Source: Cystobasidium ongulense
Taxonomy: Eukaryota > Basidiomycota > Cystobasidiomycetes > Cystobasidiales > Cystobasidiaceae
Length of the DNA stretch: 64,000 bases
NCBI GenBank assembly: GCA_022835595.1
Contig: BQUP01000003.1
Span: 68,629 to 132,628 of the forward strand
Direction of reading: 5' to 3'
Both the position numbers and the translations under genes were made by a program. Positions within the stretch are counted from its first letter, which is position 1. Each line of letters opens with the position of its first letter. This document shows positions 10,791-23,622 of the stretch, one piece after another. A model generated the notes under the pieces. It saw only the letters and a program-made list of their open reading frames with translations. It had not been told where the DNA came from and searched no databases.

Positions 10791-12750
10791 CTACTGCTGC
10801 ACACTTCTAACGGTAACTGCTATTGCGCCCACAGCGAGCAACAGATCAATACCAGCAATGCCCAAGAACGGAGCACCGGCGGGTGCTTTGTTCGCTAACA
10901 CACCAGCCAGAGCGGAGACTGACAAGACGCCCAGGCCTTTGAAAGTACGAAGTGAAGAAAGGATGGAAGAAATCAGTCTAACTTTGCAGCAGAACGCTTA
11001 CAAAAAGCGAACGAAGAAAGATAGAAGCTTACCCCCACAGAAACTGTAGGCGCCAGCTAAAGCACCTGCAGTTTCACCTTTCTGATCTAACGTTTTCGGT
11101 ATATCTGAGGAGTCCGTTTCGTCGTACACTCGATATCCTTGCTCAGATTCATGTTCGTCATCACTTTCCTCTTGCAGTTTACGTTCGATCTGCATTTTCG
11201 ACCTTTCTTTCGCTATAAGAGCAAGACTGATAGTAACGCTACCAGTCTGAGCAATTCCAATACCTAGCGCAGCTATCCAAGTTCCTATATTTTTCGGGTC
11301 ATCACCCCCTAAGGAAGGCCCGAAGGCTGATCTTCCTAGTATAGCGAATGACACGCAGCCCAGGAGAGAAGTGAGCGCCAAGGTGCGCGATAAACGAGCG
11401 ACCCAGACGAATGCAACGCCGCTTAGGAGAGCGATCAGTTGCGTGACGCCGGAGATGGCGGATGCGAGTGCGTAGGCTTCATGGCATGACTGAGCAGATG
11501 ATGGAGTGTAAGTAAATACGAAACTGAAGAACAAACCTAATGGCTGAGGAAGGTGGGCAACATAAATTTTAAACATACCTGCTTCAGCTCCTCAGGTGAG
11601 GAAGGATCACATAAACCGCGCTTGAAGAAGTACGACGCGACGTATAGTGGTACGAAAGCTCTATATGTCGAGTCCAACGAAACCGGGAAGGATGAAAAGG
11701 AAGGGACAGAGGGAGAGGGGGAGGAGGATTACATAGATTAGTCGTAAACTATATCGAATCGAATCGAGCTCTTCACTCACGATACCGATATTGTCTGTGC
11801 ACGAGCTGCAAATCCACCTGCGCAAGCTAGAGCAATATTTGCGTTTCTTCCAGCTAATCTGAAACCATTAAGGGTCTGACCGATTTCATGTTTGATATAT
11901 GCCCAAGTTCCTTCATCCGATATTTTCCTAGTTGAAGTTTGTGAAATCGAAGGTAGAGCTATGTACGCTATGAGAGCATTGAAGACGGCTAAACCCGCTA
12001 CCATGTAGAAAGCCATTCTTAAACCTCTGGTGCTGGAAACTGTGTTTTCTGGACTTGAGGAGGAGGTGCCAATCCAAGTAGGTATACGTAGGAAGACGAA
12101 TACAGCTAATAAAGCGCCTGTGCCAGCTGAAATACCTAGAAAGGCGGAAAGAGCGGCAGGTTTTCTTCGGATAACTCCTTCTCCTCCTCCCCCTTCAGTT
12201 GCTAGGGGTGTAGAACGTCGCCAGCCTAATAATGGCTGAGATTCGCTTATTTCACTATCGCTTGTCGAAGGTTTGGAAGGGCTTGCTAAAGAGGCCGAGA
12301 GGATTGATAATGAAGCACTGAGCATTGTCGTTATTCCGCTTGCGCCGCAAGAGAAGAGGAGCCGGGTCTGTACGAGAGAAGCATGTGTAAACGCTAAGTC
12401 ATGTTACAATACGATAATGCAGATGATATGCCTACCAGCAACAGCCCCGGATAGGCGGATTTTACTTGCACGAATAGCACCAAAGCCAATGCAACTATAA
12501 GGTTGGCAGCTGCAGTGACTGTGCGAGGCGATAGTCGGTCTGCAATTCTTCCCCATAGAAGGACCGCAAGGAGAGCCAGCAGTTCATCGCAAAAGATGAG
12601 GGTGCTAGACACTCTAGCTAGTTTATCATTGGGGAGGTTGATGATTTGACGGAGGACGAAAGGCTGAGCTGCATTTAGGAATACTAGGAAGCTGATGCCT
12701 AGTCCTGATGTTGCGAGAAAGGCGACAATTTGAGGATTTGGCTTGATCAT
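10791..12750 (-). CDS. Major facilitator superfamily permease
   Basis: Five exons: 12436-12750, 11781-12367, 11579-11660, 11033-11489 and 10791-10936, giving 528 residues. About a dozen hydrophobic helices are visible. The loop after the second helix carries WGRIADRLSPRT, the usual MFS G-x-x-x-D-R-x-x-R/K pattern. A central hydrophilic loop (Ser/Glu-rich, about residues 125-165) and another acidic loop near residues 430-465 are typical of fungal members. The last exon codes for two Gly/Ala-rich helices. Substrate is unknown. The third intron is 88 nt and the second is 120 nt. The gene ends 128 bp from the end of the sulfatase gene (convergent), and its start is divergent from the SUN gene, 562 bp apart. 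Confidence 0.85.
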
Positions 12751-13312
12751 GCTGAGAACGAGGTCGGTTCTTGATGAGGGAGTGATGACCGTGTGATCAG
12801 CTCATTTACATACAGTCCAGAAGGTCATGGAGCAGGTCCAAGATGGGGTGTGCGACTGGATGGAGGTGAGGAAGCCAGCAGGCCCACGCTGTAGACGATG
12901 GAAGATCTGGCTGATCAGTGATCATGCTGGCGGCGGAGATTGCGGGCGAGTGGATGCTGCTCGATAGTGGCAGCAGGAGAGCGAGTCGCCTACAGAGCAG
13001 GCATCTAGGATAGCAGTCAACCGCAGTGCATGGCATGCTCGTTGGCAGATGCTCGACGACGTTCACGTGATTGTGCGACGAGTGGCGGAGCTTGGACCTC
13101 TGCAAGAGTCGACAAGTGCTGATGAGACGGGGATGGATGGATGGATGGACATCACGCCATGCTCTTCTGTTGCTGCACTCATACCGACACTCTCCATCAT
13201 ACAACTGCACAACCTGCCGCATTACTCTGGTGCTTGTCCTTTGCAGATCTGCAAGGCAGGCAGAGGACTCTGTTCAATTGCAAACGACAAGCAGCAGACA
13301 GTACCATCCAGC
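12751..13312. promoter_or_regulatory. Divergent promoter region between MFS permease and SUN gene
   Basis: 562 bp between two divergent start codons. It contains a short GGAT tetranucleotide run near 13131-13148 and a CACGTG hexamer at 13064. The open frame that continues from the SUN gene into this interval lacks a better start than 13313. Confidence 0.45.
13131..13148. repeat. Short GGAT tetranucleotide repeat
   Basis: A few tandem copies of GGAT/ATGG in the 5' region of the SUN gene. It is a simple microsatellite. Confidence 0.6.
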
Positions 13313-16300
13313 ATGAGCGTCACCGCCGGCTCGCCAGATCCACTCCAGCTGTCGCTCAACTCGGACAAGGAAAACTCGAACTCGAACTCGACCTCGAACT
13401 CGGACTCGACCAACCTTGCCTTCGCTGCTCCCTCCGCCACGACGAGCAGCAACAAGCATCAGCATCAAGCAGGAGCGACAGCAACGACACACTCTCCCAC
13501 ACTCTGCACCACAGTCACCACAACCCGAGGAAAGAACGGCACAGCAAGGAGAGGAAGAGGCGCGAAAGCTGCTGCTGCCAACTCTGCGTATGCCGTAGGT
13601 CCGACGACTACCATGCAGGCCGCCGCACCCTCACCGCGACGACGTTCGACGCGCACACGCTCGCGAAGCAGGAGCATGAGCATAAGCACAGGCAGGAGCA
13701 TGCAGGCATATGAAGACAATCAAAGTGATTACAATGACAACGACGATGCTCAGAGTGTGGCCAGTTCATCTGCGACTGCCACGCGCAACGGCAGCCATCA
13801 TCATGCAAGATCATCAAACACAAACATTGGTAGCAACAGACGAGCAGCGGGTGACGACCAGCCAGAAGTCGACCAAGCAGCTCCAGCTATTACTCCCTCA
13901 CCCCCTCGCTCGTCAGCTGCCGGTCCTGCCAGGTCTGCCCGAAAACCCACGTCAAAAGGCAAGCGAGCTGCCCATCAACAAGACGATGTATTAGACCGTG
14001 TCGAGCGCGTCGAGGAGCGAGTCGAAGGCGAGGACACAAGTGCACAAGCACATACTCAACAGCAAAGAGGGCGAGGGACGTCGTTCATTCAACAATCTGA
14101 AAGACCATCCCAAGCTAGTCTCAAGGACACTAGCGTAAATATCGCAACGGCTTTCAGGCAGGCCGCTGTCGGGGGAGATCAACCAGGAGCTAATGTTGCT
14201 CGTGCATCACAGTCCATCTCGGCGAGCATATACGCAAGTACTTCGACTTCCGTCAGGTTAGGTCCAGCTGCTTCGACCGGTATCGGCTTCCTCTCTCGAG
14301 CGGGGGATAGGGAAGTCCCTTTGGTACTCGAATCAAATGGAGAGAAGGACGCACAACAGCCCGAACTTGCTCAATACAATCTATCAAACTCCCCTCCTTC
14401 AGATCAGATGACCTCTCAACAACAATTACCACCTACGTCGGCATCAAAGAAACGCAAGTCGAGAGCATCACCAACAAAAGCTAGAACATCGACAAAAGAT
14501 ACAGCATGGAAACCTTCAAAAGAAGAATTAGCTAGTATGAGTACGGATGAATATACAAGTGAAGGAGCAATTACAACTGATCCTGAAGATTTAACCAAAT
14601 ACGTTGAAAATCCATGGGGTAAAAAGGTTTATACTGTTGAATATGAAGGATTCGGTAGACGAAATGGCTTCAAGAAGAAAAGTAAGAAGAGATTGAAAGG
14701 GGATAATGGGGAGGATGTTATTGCATCGAACGATGATGATGATGATGAAGAGGAGGAGGAAGAAGAAATCTTACTTGATGAGGAAGATATCGCTAGTAAT
14801 GTCGCAGATGCTACTGCTTCTCCAGCTACGAGAAAACGCAATGCGGCAGCCAGGAGAGGTCGGCCTTCAAGCCGAGGGAAAAGACGAAGTAGTGTCACTT
14901 CTAGAGCTCGTAACGAGTCGGTGGATAGCTCTAATGACGATGCACTTTCGCAAGCTCCCTCGCGAGCTGACTCTCAGCCTGTCACTTCCTACTACCTCCA
15001 CGAACCGCCTTCGGAAACAACAGACGCACCTTCAACATCGCATGCGGGTCCCAGTACGTCCACACACCGTCAAGTCGAGAAACCTGAGTTCAAAACTGCA
15101 GAACAAGCTGGTCTCGTACAGACTTATCCCAAAGCTGGGAATTTCCAACCGTATTTCGCTTATTCTACTACGACGCTCGGCAACGGTGGGACGGCGAACG
15201 GGAGTCGAGCTGGCTATAACGGGAATATCCCTCTGCGTGCCAGGAGAGATACGACTGCTTCAACATCCACAGAGGGTGGTATAGCGCCTGGGCAGTCATT
15301 GAATAAGTCATACACGGGTCGCTTCCTTGACGATTCAGGCAAAGGACCCTCTTCAACAGCATCGTTCGATCAAAGAGGGAGTGATTATGATTATGCAGAA
15401 GAAGAGAAAATGACAAATGCTTTATTGGCTGCTAAGGAACGTGGTTCATTAGGTAAAGGAATACAAGAGGGGAAGAAAATACTACCTGATTTATTGGTTA
15501 GTAGGAATTATGGTCAGAATGCATTTAATAAATGGAATCAACACCAGAATCAAAAGGAGAGGGAAATGTCGGGCGGGAGTAATTATAATTCGGAATTACA
15601 ACCTTACCGGACTGGAAGGATACCTCAACAGCAACAACGCCAGCACCAGGCACTGTCGACTACAGAGACGTCGAGACTGGGACCGATGAAAAGAGCACCA
15701 GCGCCACCACCGCGAGAATCAAGTGTCGTACCATCAGAAACTACAACAGCAACAAACCTACCACCTGGTAATTACGCTACAAGTGTAAACGATGGTTCTT
15801 CATCTGTATACGACCATCGAGAGAGCGAAGAGAGTTTTGCGCAAAAACAAGCAAAGAAAAGTTTAGGTCGGCGATTGGGTGAAATTGTTAGAGGACTTTT
15901 CATTATGCTTTATTGGGCTGTAGTGGGCCCTGTTTCCTGGTTGAAGCGGATGGACGGACAGACACTTTGGAAGAGTGCTGGTGCTGTTTTACTTATTGGT
16001 CTTATACTAGGTATGCCAATTGACGTGCACTGCAGTGTAGGGCCCGGACAATTGACTGACCTGACTTACTCCTTGTCCAGGCTCCATGTATGAGCAAGGT
16101 CCTGTTCCACAACCATCCAAGAACTCCATCTGGGGCAGACTTCCGTTCCTATCGTCATCGCACGACTCAGGCTCTCCCCTACAAGTTCCGGATGCGCTGC
16201 CAAGCAACTTTGACGAAGTGATTCAACGTCTCGTCTCTCTCGAAGGTTCTTTCCGTTCCTTTTCCGATTCATCAAATGAGCAATATACCACATTCACTGA

Positions 16301-17768
16301 ACAATCAACTCTATTGCGAGATTCAACGAAACGACTAGCTGGTCTAGAAGCGGACTTCGAGAATGAGAGGAGGAAAAATACGAAAACTTTGGACGTTTTG
16401 CATAAATCGCGGACTCAAGACAGTGATAAAGTTGAGAATACGCTCAAGGGTATCAAGAATAGACTTGACAGTCTACATGAAGTTCTCAAATCTAATGAGA
16501 ATGAGAGAAAGACGGACTCTTCTGATTTAATCAAACTCAAAGGTGATTTGGTCAGGATACACAAAGATTTAGACGCGTATAAAGGAAGACTCGATATGCT
16601 CGTTGGTAAAACGGACGCTGCGCTCGATCGAGAACGCACGATTAGACTGGTCCGTGAAGCTATTGAAGATATATTACCTTCTCGACTGGCAGTTAGTGTC
16701 GATGCTAAAACTGGACAAGTAGCTGTCGACCCTAAATTCTGGCGATATCTTCAATCTCACTTTTCTGGCGGGAATGAAAGTGCTGGCTCTATTACTTCAT
16801 GGGAGCAATTTATCGCTTTTAATTCTGACAAGTTGAGGAAGATGATAGATGGTGATTTTGATGAACGTATCACACGTGAAATGGAGGAAGGCGCTATATT
16901 GAGCAAGAAATCATTCGCTGAAGCGCTAGAGAGGGAACTTCGTTCTTTAATGCAAACAGTCACACAGTCTACCTCTGAGCAGATCAACCATCTATCGCAT
17001 GAGGTTGAAGGAAAGATCAGCAGACTTCAGAAAGCAAGCGAGAAAGCGCCTTCTATCAAGCTTTCATCAGGTCAAGATATCAATACACTCGTTTCTGCAC
17101 TCATCGATGAAGCATTATCGAAATACTCAAAGGATGTCCTTGGGAAACCTGATTTCGCACTTTATACAGCTGGAGGACGTGTTATACCAAGTCTCACAAG
17201 TCCGTCATATGAAATCCGCCCTTCTTCCCTTTCTGGCTCGTTTGTTGCTAGATTGACTGGATCGGGTGTCATTAGAGGCAAAGCGCCGGTTACTGCTCTT
17301 CATCCTGATATTAGTACTGGGCAATGCTGGGCTATCAATGGGCAAGCAGGCCAGCTAGGGATTCTTCTAAGCAGGAGGATATATCCATCTGATATCACCG
17401 TAGAACACGCCAGCAAAGACGTTGCACTCGATGTCTCGTCTGCACCTCGCAATTTTGAAGCCTGGGGAATAGTCTCTGATCCCGCCGATTTGGAGCGATT
17501 TTCGACAATCACAAATGAAGGAGTTCTTGTAGAAGGTGAAAATAAGATTGGGAATATGTTAAGACTCGTCAGAGGTGTTTATGATACCGAAGCTAGCAAT
17601 AACATCCAGACTTTTGAAATTGAAGAAACGGTAAAGGACGTCAAGATACCGGTATCCGCTGTAGTGTTCAAGATACTTGACAATCACGGTAATCGGCATC
17701 TATCGTGCTTGTATCGCGTGAGAGTTGGGGGAGAAGTAGCGGAGGAAGCTATGGCGGCAGGACAATAA
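13313..17768 (+). CDS. SUN-domain nuclear envelope protein (Sad1/UNC-84 family)
   Basis: Two exons, 13313-16010 and 16081-17768 (phase 1), give 1461 residues, much longer than yeast Sad1-type proteins. Residues 1 to ~855 are low-complexity: Ser/Thr/Arg-rich, with AT-hook-like ARRGRG and RRGRPS cores near residues 78 and 512 and a strongly acidic Asp/Glu run near 473-495. Two hydrophobic stretches (about 861-877 and 889-902) could cross or dip into the membrane; the intron interrupts the second. A coiled-coil region follows (about 935-1170). The C-terminal SUN domain is at about 1245-1455, with RVIPSLTSPSY, the GQCWAINGQAGQLGI core and APRNFEAWGI. SUN proteins sit in the inner nuclear membrane and bind KASH partners in the lumen, linking nucleus to cytoskeleton and spindle pole body. 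The first ATG after the divergent promoter was used as start. Confidence 0.9.
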
Positions 17769-18404
17769 GCTCTCTCATTGCACGCGTATGGTTTGTAGCT
17801 TTAATTCGAAAATACATTCGTTTAGTCTATCAGTCATTCATTTCAAACGGAGTAGTAGTATGTGTACAGGAGTAGTGCAGCTAGGTGGAAGTTGTCGCAG
17901 GTTGTTGTAGCTGTATTTCCTACTTACTATGGTAGTAATAGGCCGACACATGGCGCATTTTCGCACAACGAGATAGCACTGCAGCAGTCTAACGGAGGAG
18001 TGAGCGTACGACTACTAACGACCACACCACTCGTATCCTTTGTCTTGCTGCTCACCATCCGATAGCCTGCAGGATCTCGTCGATCAGCCTCGAGTGCGGC
18101 ACCATCCAACCTGCACAGCACAGCGCAGGACATGCTCGTCCTCCATCTCACTCTGCCAACTGACAACCTCGGAGCAGCCGCCAGCTTGATTGGGAGAGGT
18201 GATTGTGTGGCCATACTGGACACCCCCTCCAGCCTCGCCTGTCCTCGGGTAGTGTACGCTCCCATCCATCCATCGACAGCGACGAGGCAAACAACGCAAG
18301 AGTGTGCCAGGCGAGAACACGGCACAGCCATCGCATCGCTCAATAGCGTATCAAGATCGCATTGAAGAGCAAGAGCTGTGTAGCTTCTTCAAGCATACCT
18401 CACC
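17769..18404. other. Intergenic stretch between SUN and PKC genes
   Basis: 636 bp holding the 3' flank of the SUN gene and the 5' region of the PKC gene. Short frames on both strands lack codon or motif support. Nothing else was identified. Confidence 0.5.
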
Positions 18405-21400
18405 ATGGCCGTAAGTCTGCAGCCTGCCCTGGTCTGCTCCTCAAGGGCGTCTCGTTGCGCGTCGTGCGCTGCCGTGTTCGGGACTGCCTGACAGGCAAGC
18501 GAGCGAGCGAGCGAGCGAGCAACGACGTCCCTGGTACAGCGCTGAAGAGACATACAAATCATCATACTGACTTGCATTGAATACTACCACTTCGCGTCAC
18601 CCTACAGGACATGGACGACAAGATCCGCGAGGTCTACAAGCGCATTCAAAAGGAACACAAGATGGTCGAAGGGTTCCGCGCAATGGCAGCTGCGACTGCC
18701 AATATCGACACGAAGAGGTCTTGCGAGGCAAAGGTGCGGGACAGTGAGAAATCAATCCAATGGTTCGAACAGTCACTGCGCGAACTAGAGAAGAAACGAA
18801 ACGCCTACCTCAGCGCCCAAGGTGCTGGTCCCGATGGCATGTCGTCTGGCACTTCTTCGTCTTCGGCATCTACATCCCTGCCATCCGACTACCCTCGCAG
18901 CTCGTCAATGTCCTCAACAAGTACTGCAATGACTGGGGCCTCTTCGAATAGAAAAGTCCTCCCTCCGACACCGGGATCCGGGAGCAACAGCGGCAATGGT
19001 CAGCAATATGATCCTAGATATGGCCCTCCACAACCTGGGCAGAGGCCATACAACCCACAATACCCACAACAGAAAGATCAAATCGCCAACTTTTCCAACA
19101 ATGGCGCTTCCACGCTCTCTATAAGGCGTAAACCAAATTACACAAATCTAGGTACGCTCGTCGATCCCTCTCTGTCTTTTGTCAGCTCGATTCATGTATA
19201 CTGTGGACATTCATACTGATGTGCCATCCGACCTTTCGTATGCACACACACAGATCTGATCAAATATGACACTCCCCTCAACTCTGCCAAGATCTCAAAG
19301 ATGCTCAATCAGCTTGAATTTAAGTTGCGAGTCGAGAAGGAGTATATGCAAGGTATCGAGAAGATGGCCAAGCTGTATCAAGTAGGCAATACTATAACCA
19401 AGGACGAGGACGTCAAACTATGCTGATTTTTCCCGTTTGTCTGTGTTCTAGGTTGAAGGCGACAAGAAGGCGCGTCAAGATGCAGAAGCGAAACGTATTG
19501 AAAGCAAGGGCAAGAAGGACCTTTTAGAAACAGCCTTGAAAAGATACAAGACCCTCGATATCATGGGCGGTGTCTTCGATGACGAAGAAGGTGAGTCGTA
19601 CACTTCCGACAAGTTTCCCCTCTTCGTCTTGCAAGTCATGTACTCATGTCTCACCGTCTTTCTGGCTGACAGGCGTCGACGAAGATGCGAAAGGATTGAA
19701 TAGAAAACCAGTGTCTGGTACACTGCAGATTACAATCAAAGCCGCTCGTGATCTCGACCATCTCCCTTCAAACCGTCGCAAGCCAACCGAAACAGTCGTA
19801 GTTGTCAAAGTCGAAGATACCCCCCGAGCAAGGACACATCCATCACGAGCGGATAGATGGAACGAAGATTTCGAACTCCACGTTGATAAAGCCAACGAAG
19901 TGGAGGTTACAATCTACGACAAAGGGCCAGGAGCGAGTGAAACTCCTACACCTATCGGAATGCTTTGGATTAGACTCTCTGATGTAGTTGATGAGTTGAG
20001 AAGGAAGAAAGTAGGAGCTGAAGCTGGTGCAGGATGGGTTACTGCTGCTGGTGTTGAAGGTGGTCAAACTCCACCGGGAACAAGTGGACATCACGCCAGT
20101 GGATCGATTGGAGGTGCTCTTGACATGCCAGTTTCTTCTACTCTTCCGTCAAACGCACAGAACGCAGCTCTCAGACCGGGAACTCTTTCTGCTGTTGATG
20201 GTATTGATTCCTGGTTCAGCGTCGAGCCTGCTGGTCAGATCGATCTTCATCTCAATTTTAGTGCGCTTTATTTGTCACACCAGTTTCAGCGGATCAGACA
20301 CTGACTTCTTCTCTTGTTGTCTACAGTCAAATCGAATGTCAGGAAGAGACCGTACGACGCTGCTGGTCTAGGTCGTCAAGGTGCCGTTCGCAAACGCAAA
20401 GAAGAAATCCATGAGCAGAATGGACATAAATTCGTTCAACGACAGTTCTACGGAGTCGTTCTTTGTGCTTTCTGCCAGGAGTTCCTCCTCAAAGCTGCTG
20501 GTATGCAGTGCGAAGATTGTAGATTCACATGCCATAAGAAGTGTTACGATAAAGTAGTCACCAAATGTGTCAGCAAGACGGAAGCTGAATCGGTAAGTAG
20601 ATTGCTGTACAGATCTCGTCCACTGTGCTGTAGATACTAAGTTTCACTATCTCTGCTATAGGATAAGGACGGCGACAAGGTCAACCACCGCATTCCTCAT
20701 CGTTTCGAACCGATCACTACACTCAGTCCAAGTTGGTGCTGTCACTGTGGTCAAATCGTTCCACTCACTCGCAAAAAGGCAAGACGATGCACGGAATGTG
20801 GCTTGTCATGTCACGCAGATTGTGCCCACCTCGTCCCCGACTTTTGCGGAATGTCGATGGAAATGGCCCGTCAACTTATTGGAGATATCCGAACTATCAA
20901 TAAAACCCGTTCTACCGCTCTTCAGCAGCGCGAACAGCAGAATAGAACATCTGGCCCTCCTCAGTCTAGACTGGGAGGATTCCCTTCGTCTCCTTCACGA
21001 ACACAGGTTCAGGACTTGACAGATGGCGCTGGCAGAATCCAGCTTGACAATAGACAGGGCGGTAGACCGCTTCCACCAATACAACAACCACAGCAACCAT
21101 ATACTCAAGCAGGCCCAAAGTATGCACCAGGAGGTAATCAGCAACAGCAGCCGCCTGTTCAACAACGACCACCGCAACAGGGTCGCGTTCCTGTTCCTCA
21201 GGATACCAGAGATCAATACCCTCTTCCTGCCGCTGCTGCTCCTCTGCGAGAACAAGGCAACTATCCCCTTCCACCTGGTGCGGCCGGCCCGCCTGGTGTA
21301 GCTGGGTACCCCGATTCAGGCCGGGAGCAGCAGCAGGCTAGTCAGCAAAGACCTGGGCCTGGGCAGCCAGGCCAGCGACCGTTCTCTGGTTATGGCAGTC

Positions 21401-22956
21401 AGCAGATGCCGCAACCGTCACAGCAAGGTCCTTCTCAAATGCAAGGACCAAGACCGCAAAGCCAATATGACCGACAACTACAGTCGCAGCAGATGCAAGT
21501 CGACCCACGAGCGCAGGGACAGAGTGGAATGCCTGCTCCTCAGCAATTTCAACAGCCATCCCAGCCTTCGTCGCAGCAGTCACCCGTGAAAGTACAGCAG
21601 CAAATCCAGCAACAGCAGCTGCAACAGCGACAGTCTTATATTCAACAACAGCAACAAGCGCAAGCACAGCAAGGTCACTCTGCTCAGCTATCCGGTGGCA
21701 TGCCATCAACGCCTACGAAGGCCAAGGTACCACCCACGCAACAACAGATCGTACAAGGGCAACCACAACAGGTACAGCCACCTCAACTGCAATCGCGCAA
21801 AGTGGGACTCGATGATTTCAACTTTTTAGCTGTGCTTGGAAAAGGAAATTTCGGTAAAGTAATGTTGGCGGAAGAGAAACGATCCAATCGATTGTGGGCT
21901 ATCAAGGTTCTGAAAAAGGAGTTTATTATTGAAAACGATGAGATTGAGAGGTGCGTTTTGAGTTGACTTGGACGATAACTTTATCATGGACAGTGCTGAC
22001 TTGGATACTTTCTTCGCAGCACTAAATCGGAAAAGCGAGTCTTCCTCGCCGCTGCTCGAGAACGACACCCTTTCCTGCTGGATCTGCACTCGTGCTTCCA
22101 AACCGAAACTCGCATCTACTTTGTAATGGAGTACGTCTCTGGAGGCGATCTCATGCTTCATATTCAGCGAGAACACTTTACACCCCGCCGAGCACGCTTC
22201 TATGCTGCAGAGGTACTACTGGCGCTCGAGTACTTCCACAAACAAGGCATTATCTATAGAGATTTGAAGCTTGATAATATCCTCCTCACTTTGGACGGGC
22301 ACATTAAACTTGCGGATTATGGTCTCTGCAAGGAGAATATGTGGTTTGAGAATACTACGTCTACATTCTGCGGTACTCCTGAATTTATGGCTCCAGAGAT
22401 ATTGAGGGAGCAAAGATACGGACGAGCTGTTGATTGGTGGGCATTTGGAGTTTTGATTTACGAGATGCTCCTGGGTCAATCTCCATTTAGAGGAGATGAC
22501 GAGGATGAAATATTCGATGCTATTCTTGAAGATGAACCTTTATATCCTATTCATATGCCACATGCTTCGGTATCTATCCTCCAGCAACTACTCTGCAGAG
22601 AACCGAATAATCGACTGGGCGCTGGACCGGAAGATGCAGAGGCTATCAAGAGGCATGTCTTTTTCAAGGATATCAATTGGGACGATATCATGGCGAAGAA
22701 GGTGCCAGCTCCTTACTATCCTACTATTTCTGGACCTCTGGATACTTCGAACTTTGACCAAGAGTGAGTGCCGGAATGTCTTGAATGGAAATGTGGATTC
22801 AGTGACTGACGCTCGACTCCTTCCTCTTGTTGTATTTGCAGATTTACAAAGGAACAGCCTACTCTCACTCCAGTGCATAGTCAGCTCTCGGCGCAAGATC
22901 AGAAAGAGTTCCGAGAATTCTCATGGATCGGCCCTGCGGCAATGGAGGCGTTCTGA
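18405..22956 (+). CDS. pkc1: Protein kinase C (cell-wall integrity kinase)
   Basis: Nine exons: 18405-18410, 18608-19151, 19254-19381, 19452-19590, 19673-20260, 20327-20592, 20662-21950, 22020-22763 and 22842-22956, giving 1272 residues. Order: HR1 repeat (about 5-70), Ser/Pro linker, second HR1 (about 190-270), C2-like domain (about 285-400), two C1 zinc fingers (about 485-545 and 565-615), a long Gln/Pro-rich linker (about 640-930), kinase domain (about 942-1205) and AGC tail. Catalytic motifs: GKGNFGKV loop, AIKVLKK lysine, YRDLKLDN in place of HRD, DYG in place of DFG (also seen in yeast Pkc1), and TFCGTPE in the activation loop. The tail has TLTPVHS and the hydrophobic motif FREFSWI. It acts downstream of Rho1 and diacylglycerol-like signals in cell-wall integrity. 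The first coding exon is just ATGGCC, in a strong CACC context; the ATG at 18611 is the alternative start. Confidence 0.95.
18498..18520. repeat. GCGA tetranucleotide repeat in the first PKC intron
   Basis: About five tandem GCGA units lie inside the 197-nt first intron of the PKC gene. Confidence 0.7.
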
Positions 22957-23622
22957 GGTGGAGTATATTTTTCTTTCACCTGAAAGTACTGATATTGTTA
23001 GTGCTACTGTTCTGAGGTGACGAGTAAAAGATGCATTGGGTAACTTAGACAGACTCGAGGCTACCATTAGATGAGATTTGGGATGGTTTTTCTTTCTATT
23101 TTTGTTCTTTGATGTAGTGTTTGTGCTTTCCTTTATACGTTCAGTGTACGTCTACTTGACGTTGATGGCGGGTGAGTAACGATGATACACGCGCAATGCT
23201 CAGTATGCTCTACTCGTAGATTACGAGATGAGGGCCGGGAGTCCCAAAGTGCTTCAAGCTGCGGCGGAGTACGAAGAAGGAGCGCGCGAGTGTGTTGATG
23301 GTATCTGGACATAGAAAGAGTAATGACTGGATATGCTGCAATACCAGTCCATCTCTGTGCTCGCTGCTGTTGCTTGCTTCGCTGCAGCCCGATCAAGCCT
23401 TCAGGCCTTCGAGTAACTTGCACCGCGCTGAGCAGCACACGGACGCGGTAGGCTGCACTCCATCTGGACAGCACCGCCATCCACCAAGCACTCGGTCGCA
23501 GCCCTGCAACTCCCACCAGCTCCCAGCACACACGCACGCTCCCGCCTGGCTGCTGCCCACGCTCGCCGCATAGGCTGCTCAAGCACCGTCATAGATAGCG
23601 GAAAACGAGCAGGATAGTCACC
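22957..23622. other. Intergenic stretch between PKC and endosulfine genes
   Basis: 666 bp with the 3' flank of the PKC gene and the promoter of the endosulfine gene. Overlapping short frames on both strands look like chance openings. No feature was identified. Confidence 0.5.
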
